DNA of 64,000 bases from Rhizoctonia solani (GCF_016906535.1 NC_057377.1:372001-436000), one strand, 5' to 3'; counted from the first letter of the stretch, positions 14,413-28,000 are shown. Numbers and translations: made by a program. The notes: a model not told the origin generated them from the sequence alone.

Positions 14413-15011
14413 CATTATGGACCTGTAACCCCGCAGATGAACACTGATTTTGACATTTATGCTGCTCTCCAGCTTTAAGTTTAGGCACTATAGGATCATG
14501 CTTATGACCGTTTTATTGATATATGCAACGACCATGATGTTCAGCTAGTATATCTCGATTATGACTAATCAAGCCTAGCTTCCTGTATTCTAGTACAAAA
14601 CAATGAATCATCTTGTTTGAAATATCTTTGTTCAATGTGCTTGATACCTCACCACGACCGGCTTTTGCAAGTGAAAGCAACCAAAATGAATAGCGTTAGG
14701 TAAAGCCAAAAACGTAGCCCCTATGAGAGCGCTGTTGGCTTGGAGCTCATATCTGTTTCAACAAAGAGATAGTGCTGGCGGCTGATTGTTACATTCAAGC
14801 AAAAACGTGCTTCTATCTAGTGCCGACGCTTGATGGTAAGCAATCCCGTATGGTTGAGTTTCTAAATATAGTAAACGCCGGTGATGACGTAGGGTTGGCT
14901 TGGCGGGTTTGAAAATGGTGATCACAGGAACATGACGTCATTTGCAATTACGAGAACGAAATCTCTCCCATAAGATGTTTACGTCCACTCAAAAAATCGG
15001 TATCACCCATA
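14413..15011. other. intergenic, no supported gene
   Basis: Nothing recognisable is seen. The stretch contains the downstream region of the coiled-coil gene and the promoter region of the PhoD-like gene. Confidence 0.45.
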
Positions 15012-18000
15012 ATGGCTTTACAACCCCCTCTGATCCACTCGACAGCAACCTCTGCCTCTTCTCTGGCAAAGCATGAAGAACTCGCCAATAAAGTCGCACA
15101 AGATGCACCACAGCCAGATAGCGCTCAGCCGGTAGCACATGAAAACCAAGGCAAGGACATTGACGAGGTGAATAGCCCCGAAGGGGCAGCCAAAGACACT
15201 AGTAGACAAAATGGCAGCGCAAAATATGACTGGCAACTTTTGTGCGGCCCGATGCTCAAATATTCCCGGCTTAGCAACGACAGTACTCGCTGGCATGGTA
15301 GCGCCCTTATTGTCCTTCGAGCACCGTCCGAGTCTGCTGCCAGACGTCCCGACCAGCCTAGTAGTTCTATGGACGGCCCAGACTCGCGAACAAAACCGGT
15401 GCATTTATTTACCGAGCGCGATCGAGTCTACTGGCGTATCGACCTCGAGACAGCACTAGGGGAAGAAGAACGGGAGGTCCGCTACTCCATCACCCTCGCC
15501 GGCCATCGACAGCAGGACAAGATCGAGCGATCCTTCTGGGTACCCAAGATTGGTCAGACATTTCGTATTATGTTCTTCAGGTGAGTCCCAAGCCTAACGC
15601 CACCGGCTTGGACTGACGTTCCACCTTGACTCTCATAGCTGCAATGGCTTCGTTCCTGGAGCGGAGAAGCAAGTCAGTGGCCTGGCGCTCTGGAATGATG
15701 TTCTACGACGTATGTTGCGCAATCATCCGGGCGACTCATTATGGTAACCAACATTTGTTCAGTTCACAAAAAGTCACCTTTGCATGTGATGATTGGTGGC
15801 GGTGATCAAATTTATTCTGATGGTGTAACTGAAGCTCACGCACCACTCGAGCCATGGGCACAAGAACTTTCGCCTCGGAAGCGAGCCAAGATACCGTTCC
15901 CCCTTGAACTAAGGTACGACTTTATGTGTGACTAATGATCAATCTGCTTAAGTTGAATTGATGCAGGGACAAGGTTGACGATTGGTACTTTCAACACCAT
16001 TGCGATTGGTTTAATGCAAGTCCTTTCCGTGAAGCGAATGCGCAAATACCACAACTGAACATTTGGGGTAAGTCCGAGTTCGATTGAGCTTATGTTCGAA
16101 ATCTGATCGCTGGCTACAGACGACCACGATATTATTGGTTCGTATGTTCAGTTATTCTTCCAAACTTAAATTGAACCCTCTGGTTTCATTCAGATGGTTT
16201 CGGTACGTACAGGGATGCTTGGCAACGAGCACCGGTATTTATGGGTATCGGGGAAATCGCATGGAAATAGTAGGTATCACTCTGGTTTTGACCGCATATC
16301 CCCTAACATTACTTGTAGTATGTCTCTATTCCAACAACATCTCCCTCCGAGCACCACAACAAATCAGTTGACCTACGACCCAGAATCTTTCAACCCCACA
16401 CCTGCACATTCAACTAAACCTAGCCATGGCGTAAGCGAAAAGTCCCCAATTCCGACTTCGAGACCAGAACACCCAGATGCCCTGGACCAGAACGGAACAG
16501 CCCAAAATGGCGATTCGAGTCACGAGAAACCTCAAAGATCCGAGGGAACTGGGGAAGAGAGTGAACTTGATCCGTCATATGTTCGACACCCCCAACAGGG
16601 TCCATATATACAACATAGAGGGTTGAGTATATGCACATCCCTTGGAGAAGGCGTTTTATTCTACGGGCTGGACTGTCGGTAAGTCGATCGTGATAATTAC
16701 AGAGGATTGTACTTTAACACGCTACGATAGAACGGATCGCACCCGACATCGAATTTGTTATGCCGATAGCTACCAAGCCATGTTCGACCGGCTTGATAAA
16801 GATATCATTCCTGGAAAGACCAAGCATGTTCTACTACTGCTAGGAGTTCCGATCGGTGAGTGTGTCTAATGGGGTGGCGTCGTATCAGAGTAACCGACAT
16901 AACGACTGGTCAGCATACCCCCGGCTTGTCTGGGCTGAGACTCTCATGACGAGTAAATTTATGGCGCCATTAAGATTTTTAAACAGGGTGTTTGGCCTCA
17001 TGTCTGGATTGTTCAATGAGTATGTCGAAAGCCTCTAATATTAGCACGGATACTGACTTTTGAGTTCAGCTTCGATGGAAAGGTTGAACTCCTTGATGGT
17101 AAGACTATCGAGCAAAATATTCTAGGACTTTACTGAGCTTGAGGATAACGCAGATCTGGAAGACCACTGGGCGGCCGCAGTTCACAAGGCGGAGCGCAAC
17201 CACCTAGTACAGCGCCTTCAGACACTCAGCTACACTAAACAAGTCCGGATCACAATATTGAGTGGAGATGTCCACCTCGCAGCCATTGGGCGTTTCTTCA
17301 CCAAGGCCAAGTTGGATGTTGCTCAAGAGAAAGATCACCGTTATATGGTCAACGTCGTAAGTTCGATGGCGATTCAACGTTAATGCTACAGGTCACTTAA
17401 TGTCAAATTGGAATTTACAGATCAGCTCGGCCATCACCAATGCACCACCTCCGGATGGTACGTCTGGCTATCCGTAACCAAAGTTTCTAGCTCTAACATG
17501 AACATTCTATACAGCGGTGGCAGACGTTCTTAACGCAAGGAATAAACTCCACCGATTGGATCATCACACCAGCGAGAACCTCAGTAAGTAACGGCATCTT
17601 AGTCTATGCGCGCATACATCTAACTCGTACTCTACAGTGGATATATTTGAAGAAGGCGTCGGCGGTTCTAAGCGACGAGTCAACAAAACATGCTACCCTG
17701 CGCGAAATTACTGCGTCATTACACGGGCTGATCCAGCCGCCGGTCCCGACGCAACCACCGCGGAAGAGATTGGCGATAATCCAGCAGCCCAGGAGGCTAA
17801 TGAAAAACAGGAGCCCAAGACATCTCCTCTCGGTAAAGTCTTCCGCAAGGACAAAGACCATGGAGAAGAACCCAAGTCAGCGGTTGACAAGGGTGAGATA
17901 TCGGGTGGAACAGGGACGATTGCAAAGGAGGTCAAAGGCGCGCAAGTCGGGCACGATGCATCTGCGCTTGCGCCTGCTACTGGTACAAAGGCTGTGGATG

Positions 18001-18095
18001 CATTGAATATTAGCCTGAGATTAGAGGTGGATTCGAAAAGCCCTGAAGGGAAAACCAAGGCTTATGGATTCTCCATTCCTAAATTGGATCGTTAA
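15012..18095 (+). CDS. PhoD-like metallophosphatase
   Basis: Fourteen exons, all in phase: join(15012..15580,15639..15709,15763..15913,15967..16067,16120..16137,16194..16269,16319..16678,16731..16855,16914..17019,17070..17098,17154..17356,17421..17457,17515..17583,17638..18095), 790 residues. Metal-binding motifs of the PhoD family of metallophosphatases appear in order: MIGGGDQIYSD (Asp 228), IWDDHDIIDG (Asp 298, Asp 299, His 300, Asp 301) and ILSGDVHLAAIGR (Asp 574, His 576). Related fungal proteins are cytosolic or membrane-associated phosphodiesterase or phosphatase candidates, and the substrate is unknown. The N-terminal ~75 residues and the C-terminal ~140 residues are disordered, with an insert of about 110 residues in exon 7 between the second and third motif groups. 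One exon is only 18 bases and carries the DDHDII motif. No signal peptide is visible, so an intracellular location is likely. Confidence 0.92.
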
Positions 18096-19978
18096 TCGGG
18101 GCTGCATCTTGTAGAATGTTAATAATGTTTATCTAGTGTTTTTTTTTGCTTTGGTTTGTACATCGATTTAATATAGGGTTAAATGTCATGCTTTGAGAGT
18201 AGTGTATATACAAAGCATGATTATTGATTGCGACATGGACACATCAACTTCAATCATGAGTTATGTTGTGTTACACAATAAGGAGGGCTAATAATTAGTT
18301 GGTAATGGAATAACAACTTACGAACACAGAAAGTAGCATAATACAACGAAGTTTCCTTCCCCAAATCGCCAACGTGGTTGAGATATCTACTGTGACAGGT
18401 TTCGATTTTTATCCATTGGTCCCTCTGTTCGTCTCTATAATTGGTATGAGTTTGGTATATTATTGTTACTATCTTTATCTTTATCTATCAAAGCAAGGGC
18501 CGTGAGAAAGCTGACTCAGCTCAGAGACATTTCTGACAGCCAATTAGGGTCTATCCAGCTTAAGCGCCGATTGAGGCGAGTGTGCTTGCCTAGACCTCGT
18601 TCCTCGGCCACAGGCAAGCACACTACCCCGTCCGTGAACTGGGGAAACTTACTGCCAACCACATACACTAGGAGATACAACGGGTCGCAAAGCTCGTTAA
18701 TTAACGTCGTATCACTACTGACATTATTCCGCTCGGTCGACTCTAATTCAAGCGATTGGATTTTCCTGTGCCATTCTTGGCATGTTTCCACTATCTCTAC
18801 TGGGTCTAGTACCGAGCCTACTCACCCGAGCCTTTCTCACTTGTTCGCAGACCGACTCATATGCGTAGAAATGGCACTGGGGCATACTTGACACGTACAC
18901 TTCCATACTAACCTCGTGAACCAGAAGTTGTTTTTGTCAGTGGTATCATACTCAGGGTACCGCCCAGAGATAAAGCAAACTAATATAGCTAACTGGTAAA
19001 GTGGCAGTCACTCATCGGAATGGAGCTCGAGGTGTTCGGTGTATTTGTACGAAACGAGATGACATTCATGTAACAATTAACCTTCACTCCCATTTTGCGC
19101 TACTCTGACTGAATCTCTGGCCGTTTTGCTGTGAGATTATGACTCTGAGTAGGAGACTATCTCGAAAACAGGAAGGAAGGTTTAACTGCGTTGCGATCCA
19201 GGCTGATTTATTTGGTCAAACCAATTCTGTCGAGACGTTATCGAGGCCTGAGGGAATACATCTTGCACCCACTGCATGGCTGAGCTGAGGGCGGAGATTC
19301 AAATCCAGATTACTTGAGTATCCTAGCGCCGGATAACTTACTTCATTAGAGATAAAATTGATACTGAAACTAATACTGAACAACCTATGCGGTACGACAT
19401 AACTCCAAACATTTCTGGATATATAGGATCTGGTAAGGTTCTTCTGTTGGACTGGAGCATGTAATGGTCTCGCAACGGGGTACGTTTTCGAAAATATGAA
19501 GCCTCGAGGCTTTCTGAAACCGCACTATTTACATCCATCCGTGATGGGCACAGCATTAGTACAGCTTGGGGAGTCAGGAGGTGTCTTGGGTTACGGTGGT
19601 GATTCACAGCACACATGATCTAAGATTGGACCCTAAAAGATAGCCAGGGCAGTCCTTCGGATTTATTTTGACAGGCTGATGGTCACTAGGACGCGTGTAT
19701 TTAGACTTCGCCCACGTTGGAGCGAAATAAAATCTCGTCTCGAAAGCGCATATATCCGCTGACAATGCCCATCCGGACTCCGGGAACCTCTCTGCGCGAT
19801 GGACGCTTTGACACGTATTCATAAGAAAACTAACCAGGATACCCTTGGTGCAAATTTCCGTGTTAAACATACCTAAAAGTTCTTGGAGGTTGCGTATGAA
19901 CTTCTTTCGCGTTTTCTTACCTCTGAAAAAATCCACGGCTAAAACTCACCAATACACTTCAACTCGTTGCATCATCGC
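18096..19978. other. mostly intergenic, with possible gene remnants on the minus strand
   Basis: Two minus-strand stretches look more protein-like than chance: 18516-18791 (starts near ETCQEWHRKIQSLE, contains LINELCDPLYLL) and 19604-19936 (RGKKTRKKFIRNLQELLGMF). Neither has a recognised domain, and no consistent exon chain or clean start could be built, so I regard them as possible decayed exons. The plus-strand frames over the same bases look random. Confidence 0.3.
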
Positions 19979-20982
19979 ATGCTCATTCCACCTCGTGGAC
20001 TCGGGCGCTTGGACCATGCTCTCCCATCGATTTGTATCGTTCGCGCCCAACATCCCTCCTCCCGTCGCCTCTGGAGAACACCCACGCAATCTGATACCCC
20101 TCGTCCGTAAGTTGCTCCTGAGCTATGTACAAAATAATAAATGAAGCTGTACCCTTTTATTCACAAATCTCTTACAGGTCTCAGTACCCTCGTTTCAAGG
20201 GAAGAATGGCCACAGCTCCCCACCGGTTCTTGGATATATTCCCTCCCGGGTTCGACATGACGTCCGTCAGTCGGTCTTACTATAGCTTTGCACCAGTACA
20301 GCTGTATCACACGCTCACCCGCAGCTATGATCCCGAGAAACACATCGAATCGACGTTGGTGAAATCAGTTTGGTACGGCAAGCAAACCAGGGGAGTGCAA
20401 CATGAATTCATCTTGGTTCAAGTTGAAGATACCACAGTTCCGATCACTAACTACATGGTTCTCGATCGCACTATCCGTGAAGAGTCTTCAGGGGGTACCA
20501 TTCAGATGCCCTTTCGGCGGAGAAGGACAATAGGCTCAAGTCAAAGCTACTGCGGTCCGGCTGTGGATGCGTTCAAGGTTTCATACAACGGGATTGAAAA
20601 TCAGCTCTTGGATGAATGCGATCTTCTTCCTCGTCAGTACCTCGAGAAGATCGAGTTTAGTCGCGGAAATCCTCTGTATCTCTACCAACTTGTAACACTC
20701 GTGCACGTTGTCTCGGAAAAAAGCACACAATACACTTTGTCGGGTCAGAACTGCTATTGGTTTGCTGGCTTAATTTGGGATTGCTTGCGCTCACTTCGAC
20801 CGGATGCACAGTATGATGGTCGTCTAGCAGAGAAGAGAGGGAAGTTTGCCATCGTCCGCAACCTTCGTATGCCAGAGAAAGAAGAGATTACCGAGACATG
20901 CGATGCATTCGAGAAAGAAATTCAGACAGTGGACAAAAATCTTTGGGAGAGTAGAAAGGTCCGTTCTTCGGCCCGAAATTAA
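19979..20982 (+). CDS. NCYWFA-family protein, copy 2 (unknown, papain-like fold suspected)
   Basis: Model join(19979..20106,20178..20982), 310 residues. The first exon is less certain, and ATG 20206 is an alternative start giving a cleaner N-terminus. The shared family blocks are all present: DIFPPGFDM, VQHEFILVQVED with the conserved His, NYMVLDRT, AFKVSYNG...LLDECDL and YTLSGQNCYWFAGLIWD. The 3' end is also uncertain. The frame stops at 20980-20982, but a weak donor just before (AAG/GTCCGT near 20959) could lead to a further exon near 21021, at the same relative place where copy 1 has its last intron. The gene is followed in convergent orientation by a Cys-cluster/Pro-rich gene at 21.4 kb. 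Function is unknown; the possible His/Cys dyad is inference from motif order. Confidence 0.75.
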
Positions 20983-21434
20983 CCGGGTGAGTTACTTACT
21001 GGTCCTATGTGAGATGTAGAAGCGGCATGGGTTTCCCGACATGGCCATGAGATTTAGGATCCCTGATGGCGGTTCAAACCAGGACTCCGATGGAGCAGTC
21101 AGATCAACTCCTTAGGAGGGAGCTGGGCATGTCCTGTGGTGGGAGCTTTACGTTGGTAAACGTATCAGATCCAGCTCCAACGAGACGCCACACTTTGGTC
21201 TGCAAGTTCACTGAAAATGTGTAAAGAATTTGAGGGAAGGGCGGGATACAAGTTTATTCGTCAATGTCAAGCATGGAACTTTTGAGACTAAATGTCGCTC
21301 CTTTACTGTATACAAACTGTTACTCGATTAAATTAAAACATCCCAGTATGGGTGATATGATCCTCGTTATGTCTAGGTTCAGTCAAGCCACATATCAACC
21401 AAGCATTAATGATATTCCACATACGACGTCCACA
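20983..21434. other. short intergenic between convergent genes
   Basis: About 450 bases separate two converging genes. Apart from a possible extra last exon of the upstream gene (open from about 21021 to 21114), nothing is recognisable. Confidence 0.4.
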
Positions 21435-22227
21435 TTAGTCTTTCATAAACGGGGGTGGTGCAGGAGGGGATCCACTAGAAGCTATTTGCGCCCCACCAGC
21501 ATTATAAACAGATGGAGGGAAAGCCGGATTTCGAATAGTCCCGCCAGGATAATGTATAGGGCCCTCAAGGCGAGGGCCTGTCGACGCGGTCGGCCCTTGC
21601 TGAGGCGGCACAAGGTTAGAAGGGAGCGTCGTGTATCTTTGTCGAGAAGTAGCAGACCGAGAAACGGACGAGAGGTTCGGAGGGTTTGGAGGAGAAGAGT
21701 GGGTTCTGACTGCTCCCGCTCTGGGAGGCATTAGTGATGGCTCCACTGAGACTGTGACTGTCGATGCCATTATTGCTCGCGCCGTGTGAGACGGTGGTGT
21801 TGGTTCAGATAAACGGGGTACACGCGTTGAAGCTGGTTTAGTCGGCTGGTTGGCCTCAGGTGCCTTGTTTGTAGCTTCAGATGCGTTAGGCGGTGGTATT
21901 TGGACTTCTGGTTGTGGTTCCAAAGGAGATGATCGCTGACCCTCCGCACCACGATTCTTACCACCACCACAGCATCCGCCCCCCTAGCAAGCCGTTATGA
22001 GGACAACTGTACACCTACTGAGATTATTCGAGGTATCAACTCACCCCCCTCAATCTTTCTGCGTCTGATGAGTATTTTTCAAGGGAGCCCGCAGGCAGGG
22101 GTGCAACGATCATTCCACATCGAGGCATAGGTTGTGACGATATGACTCCGGGAAACTGCGAGCTTGAGCATTGTTCATCATATACTTGGTAAAAGGAAAG
22201 GCATGCAGAAAACATCGGGGGCGACAT
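21435..22227 (-). CDS. Cys-cluster / Pro-rich protein, paralogue A (unknown)
   Basis: Model complement(join(21435..21983,22045..22227)), 243 residues. Exon 1 encodes a conserved short domain containing GVISSQPMPRCG and DAERLRG. Exon 2 opens with a Gly/Cys cluster (GGGCCGGGKNRG) followed by a long Pro/Ser/Thr-rich disordered tail ending APPPFMKD. A second gene at 23.9-24.5 kb has the same plan: the same exon break after R-[LI]-R-G in phase 0, a Cys cluster at the start of exon 2, a Pro-rich tail and the ending APPPFMRDLNS. The adjacent cysteines suggest lipidation or a metal or redox site, but this is only suggestive. No signal peptide or membrane span is evident. The family is not one I can name. 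Confidence 0.72.
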
Positions 22228-23866
22228 CAATTAGTTTCGTATGCGCGATCGGTGAGTGTGTTAGAGTCCGCGTCTCTAGATACTAAAAGCATGATCAAGC
22301 ATATGTTTTGGGGCAACACGTGGATGCGGTTCAGTTAGAAAAAGCTAACAACGGATATAAACACGTGATCTTCTCTCCAGTATTGGCCTTTACAAATAAC
22401 AACACGGGATACTACCCTACCCTCCCCCGCCCAACCCCGACGCCATCAGATGTCCACCCAACCCGCACTCTATCTCCTCGTCTCTCTGGCTCCTCTCTCC
22501 CTGTCCCTCTTTCTGCCTCTCGCCGTTACCTTGTGCTTTGCTTGGGGATGTGTTATGTAATGGTGTTCTATGTATTATCACGAGCGGTTTGCCTTGTTCG
22601 CATGTAGCTCCTATTATCCTTAATAGAAGTGTATTTAAATATATATATAAACACGTGACTACGTGATAAAAATGTATAGGCTCGGATCTCATTGCAATGT
22701 GACAAATGGCTGTGGCTTTGCGATGTGCTCATATTGGGCCAGCCATACCATGTATACTATAGTGCAGGACTAACTCGCCCCACGACATAACCCGGGGTAC
22801 TGCTCGTTTCAGCATTCGCAAATTATTTGATATCTATTCTCACAGAACACAAGTACAATTCAATTATTCGGTCTCAATCCAGAAGAGAAAATCGCATGAG
22901 AGAATGGATTGTCAATTTTAACGCAGGTTCTATGGATATATAGCACCTGAATGTCTTGACAACATGCTCCTTGGGCTACCTTTGTCTATCCTATCCGAGA
23001 TGTCACTATCACCTAACAACAAGGCTCAAATTATCTTGTGGACATGTGAGCCGTAGCGTGTGGAGGCATCACATACGATACTTGGCCGAGGGCGGGGTCG
23101 TGGTCACGTTAATTCTCCAGACTCCATTCCGTACTACGGCCTCGGAACGACCTACCAAGCGTAAGAACTCAGACTGTACTCGCATTTTTCAGCACCTACC
23201 TACCATCCCCAGCTTCTGCTGCACATTCAATAACAATTACCATCTATCAATTTTTGTGTGTTCTCTGCCACCCTGGACCTTCGATCCGAACGGTCGCAGC
23301 CTTGGAACGCCCAGTCAACACCCTCGGCCGCCTGCGGGCAGCCACAGGGTTCCCTGCTTGTACCATGTACAGACTAAACCCACATAGCATACATAAGAGT
23401 GTGCCAGGCCGGAACATAGGCCAAGTACCACACATGGTCAACCATATATGCATCCTTTGTTTTTGGTATAAATGGGAGACCCTGGGTACCGTGTAATATG
23501 GGTGCCCCATTTACAGCCTAAAAGCGGTACAATTTTGACATACAGTGTTTGGCCGCGCCAAATCAATCATGAAAACAGGACGAGGTACGGTTGTAACTGG
23601 AGCTTTGCACTGGGAAATACAACACGCTTAAATTTGAGGTATTTTGTAAAAACCCGGGGTGATCGGGAAACCGGAACGTAACAGCATAGTGGTGTGGAAG
23701 CGAACAGTCAATGCCTGTAGATCTCTGGAGCCCATAATCCAACCGAGTGCTGCTTACTTGGACGCCCACGTGTTGATTGCAAGGCCCGAGGTCCCAGCCA
23801 TGTTCGTATCTACGAATCTTAAGACCTCCCCAGCACATCCCTCAACCACTCTGGCAAAGACAATTC
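22228..23866. other. shared upstream region of two divergent paralogues, no supported gene
   Basis: This 1.6-kb region lies between the divergently transcribed paralogues A and B. It is AT-rich in places (a TATATATATA run near 22640) and holds only short frames without motifs, such as 22308-22607 and 22956-23387. It may contain the promoters of both genes. Confidence 0.45.
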
Positions 23867-24527
23867 ATGCCGCTACCAATATGTCTTGCCTATATGCATC
23901 CCCACGCAAAGTGGGATCATGGACGTTTGAGATCACAAATTCCTAATATTATCTCATCTCAACCGATCCCTCGACCGAGTATGATGGTGGATCCATTTTC
24001 CAGAGTACTTGTCGAGAAAGGCTGTACAGATGGCGCTCAAAGAATAAGAGGGGTAAGTTGTATGTATTGTTGAATATTTACGTTCAATTTTGATTGAGCT
24101 ACGATTGATTATAACACCGGTTTTGTAGGGTAGTAGTGTATGTTGTTGCCCTACTAGTGAAGAGAGTGATAATAACTCTCCACTTGAACCGCAACCCCGG
24201 CCCCATCAGGGAATATTACACGAGCGTCCGCACCCCTCCCCCCCGGAGCAGTTTCATCCGACCCAAACGAACTCAGCACCTCAAGCACAGCAGCCAGTAC
24301 CCGGTGAAATGGACAGACGATCTGAGTTACCGCAGGCTCGTTCAACTACCTCCTTCAATCGTCCGCCCAGGTTGCGAAACGAGTCATTAAGAAGAGCTTA
24401 CTCAACACCTATACTTAATTCAGCCTCTACCACTGACAGGGGCCGAAATTATTCACAAACAGGCCTCCCCATGACGCAGGTTGAAACGATCGCACCACCA
24501 CCTTTCATGCGGGACCTAAATTCGTAA
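23867..24527 (+). CDS. Cys-cluster / Pro-rich protein, paralogue B (unknown)
   Basis: Model join(23867..24052,24129..24527), 194 residues, paralogous to the minus-strand gene at 21.4-22.2 kb. Exon 1 aligns along its length (CLAYMHPHAK, NIISSQPIPRPS, GAQRIRG). The intron sits at the same codon boundary, and exon 2 begins with GSSVCCCP before a disordered Pro/Ser/Arg-rich tail ending APPPFMRDLNS. The start ATG was chosen because it aligns with the start of paralogue A. The exons stay alignable and open, so both copies appear intact. Divergence is greatest in the disordered tail, as expected for a linker-like region. Function is unknown. Confidence 0.72.
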
Positions 24528-25043
24528 AGATACAGTATTTGTTTGCATTGCAGTAATCCACTTGCTGGCAGAATTAGTGCCCAGCTATGGTTGCATATGG
24601 GTGCATATGTTGTAAGCCTAACGGTGGTGGCCGATATAAGTTCTTTATGAAAACGGTCTCATGATCCCTTTTCCAACGACTATAATCTTTTGTTAACAAG
24701 CAAACCAATATGGATCGCAGGGTGTGCCGTTGCATACCACTGAATCACGGTGCATTTAAGTAAGGCCAGGGCGATTGTTATACTACATACAGAATAACTG
24801 TGAAGCAATAATGGGCAAGAAAATTTATCATCTACTACACCCTTTTCTGTTCGATAAAGGTTTGGCGCTTGGCATCCCGTACATTAGCGCGCACTGCAAA
24901 CGTCGAACTCATTCCTAATGGCAGTCGTAGACAATTCCAAATGCATTCAATAGTATTGAAATTGTATCTATTAATGATTTCAAGCTGTAGGGTATGCGTA
25001 CCAAAGTGCCAAGAAATTATGCACAAGTCCAACTATAAATATG
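24528..25043. other. short intergenic, no supported gene
   Basis: Only short, conflicting frames are visible. This is the 3' flank of two convergent genes. Confidence 0.45.
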
Positions 25044-28000
25044 TCAATGAGGGCTTCTTCCCAAAAGTTCATTCAACTGTTGCGCCGCCGCGCCGCGCCC
25101 CAAAGTTGCGATCGAATCCTGGCGATTAGGAGAGGGTATAGAAGGCACAGTATTCTCCCTCTCTCGGGCGCCAGCCCTTAACGACACCCGTCTGCCCTTG
25201 CCCTTTCCAATCACCTTGGACCTTGCCGTCACCCCGGCGGTATGGACAAATGCTGAAGCCGCTGCAAACCGTCTGCCGACATCCAGTGACCGTGGTCGAG
25301 ATGGAGATTGAGAGGCTGAAGTCATAGATGAGAGGTCACTGGCCATCGATACGTGAGGCTGAACGGTGCGTTGACTATCCAGGGACCTGATGGTGCGCTC
25401 GGTCGTCGAACTCGTGATTTGTGCAGGCTTGGCGCCAGATCTTGCTCCCGATTTAGAACTTGCGGAACTTAATTCCGTTGCTCCAGAAGGTGTGACTGAC
25501 GAAGGGGTCAACATGGTAGGGCTTGAAGGTGATGCCTCGAGTGCGCCGTTCATCGGTCGTTCAATGGCTGGAGTAGTTATGGGCGAAGTTGAAACCAAAT
25601 GTTCGAGTATGCGTGGGCGGGCGGGAGATTGACGTAGCGCCATGATCGTGCCCCCACGCTCAGCACTATTGTTAATCGAGTCCGTCGAGGAATGTATAAC
25701 AGGAAACACCGCCTCGTAACATAATGTGCATGCTCGCTCTGGTTTGCGAGACTTGGAGGCATCGGGTTTTGACGGATCCATAACGAAAAAGTTCTAAAAA
25801 AATGTTAGTTGGTTTGGTTATTTGTTAGGTCTGAAATGACCAATACCTTCGAAGAGCAAGAGGCGCATACAACCCTGCCACAAATCCGACAATGATGCCG
25901 TCTCCTTCTCCAGCCAAACGCAGCCTGACAGCGCATGCACGCATCGGCCTCCCGGTCGGGAACCCATATGGGAGGAACGTAATGCTCGACCCGACCCCGG
26001 CGCTCCTTTTGCTTCTCGCTCCTGCTTTGCTTGGCAAATGCAGTTCGACCGGGCTGCGAATTCTCTGTATCGGCATCCTCGTTATCTTCGACCACTACTG
26101 GCTCACGTTGACGATGCCGACTTCTTCCTCCGAGTATACTCCTCCGAGGCGGGCCGGGTTCTCGAGCTCCTCGGATCGTCGCTTCTCCGGGAGGATACGG
26201 TAGTGCTTGGAGTACCCTTCGTAGGTGCGTCGTCGAACTTGAGCTTGTCAATGTAGAATCGGGGTGAGTTATATTGAAAGTCGCCAAGAGTGTGGCTTTT
26301 GAAGATCGAATGGCATTAATCCACTCTTCTCGTTCATCATATGTCGCTGAATCAAACCTGATAAGCACTCGAATGCATTAAACCTGGAGGGACCTGAACT
26401 CACAAGCATACAGCGCGAAACTTCCCTCTGGGCTCAAGAAATCGATCTGCATTGCATTCCTCGGAGAAACAACGACTTCGACATCCATGAGATTAGCCAC
26501 CCCTCGGAAGCGCCAGCGCTCTTCGCTGGAGATACTGCCTTCCATCGTGGTCAGGGGTTTCGGAGGCGGGCGTTTCGGTGGAGATTCTCGTTTTGCAGGT
26601 GTCTCTCGGGTCACAAACGCACTGCTAGATCCCGAAGTAGACCTCATGGTCTCTGGTGTCATCCCAAGCCCCATATTCTGGCTCTTGAGGGTCGGCAGTT
26701 CCGCCTCGCTCTTACTCCTCGTTCGACCCATCGAAGGCCTTTTCAAGGCTTGACTCGGCTTCCCAAGACCTATAGGGCCAACTGCACTATGTCGCACCGC
26801 TCCTCCGGGCTTTCCACTACCCGCCGAATCACCGGATTTATTCCCGCTTGCCGCGCTCGCCCATCCAGCAGCACTGGAAGCACTAACCAAACCCCACTCT
26901 AGTTCCCTCTCCAGCCAAACCACGCAGTCCGAGAAAAGTAGGAGTTCCCGCTCGCTCTCAGTGCCTGCCACCCGCCTCATGACACCCCCTTGGCTAACCT
27001 CTTGGCCCGACATTCGTAGGCGACCACGCCGGATTAATGAGCGGCCCGGTGCAACAAATGAGAATCCTGGAGGAAGACTTGATGTGCTGCGCTGCAAGTC
27101 GAGTAGTGCTAGCACCGCAGTATGATCGGCAAGAGAAGTATTAAGCGCATTGGTGACTATATGGCGAAAGTTAGATGTGCGCAATGGTCAAAATTCGGAG
27201 ATGAGCCGGAGCTTACTCTTGGTAAGAAGGGCGAGTACAGAAGAAAGTTCTTTGTAACCTTCGTCGGCCTCATCGCTAGACTTTTCCAAGTCCTAAGTAC
27301 CAGTGTTAACTTGATCGGATTTATTTCTTAGCACAAGCGCCCACCTTGACGAGTAGCAAGTACCTTGGACATCGCTGTACAATGCTCAGCAGCCAGCTTC
27401 GAAGACCGAGCATTCCACAAGCAGGATCCTTCTCTCTCTCCTTCAACCAGATTCGGAATGATTCATTTGCTGTGCACGGTTATTAATGTATCAGATGGAG
27501 GTTCACAAAAAAGCTCACTTACCACTCAATTTGGCCAGCCTTTCCATGCTTGCTGGGAAGCCGGTCACAAAAGGCTTGTAAAGTCGAAGATAGGGTACAT
27601 GTTGCGCAAGGACAGTGACAAGGCTCGGCAGAAGTGTGGGCTCCGTGTTCTCAGAGGCTGTCGAAGCTCCCCTCGCATGTATAGAAGACGAATCGTCAAG
27701 CGGGAAACCAATAGCAGATGCCGCGAGCTGGAGGGAAGCTTGAGATTCAGAAGTGAGATGAAGGCGGGAATTCCAAGAAGTAGATGGCTCGTGCGGAATA
27801 AAGGTCCCTGCCTCATTCGGAAGGCTTGGGCGTGATGAAGCGCTAGAAATAGGAACTGGTTGTTGTTGGCTGATAAGTGATGTTGATGAAGGATTAGAGC
27901 CTGGGATTGGGATCGGTACAGAGCGAGTCACTAGAAGTGGGGTCAAGATAGAACGGAGTTCTGAGAGAAAAGAGCGATTAAAATTCAATATGTCGATGAA

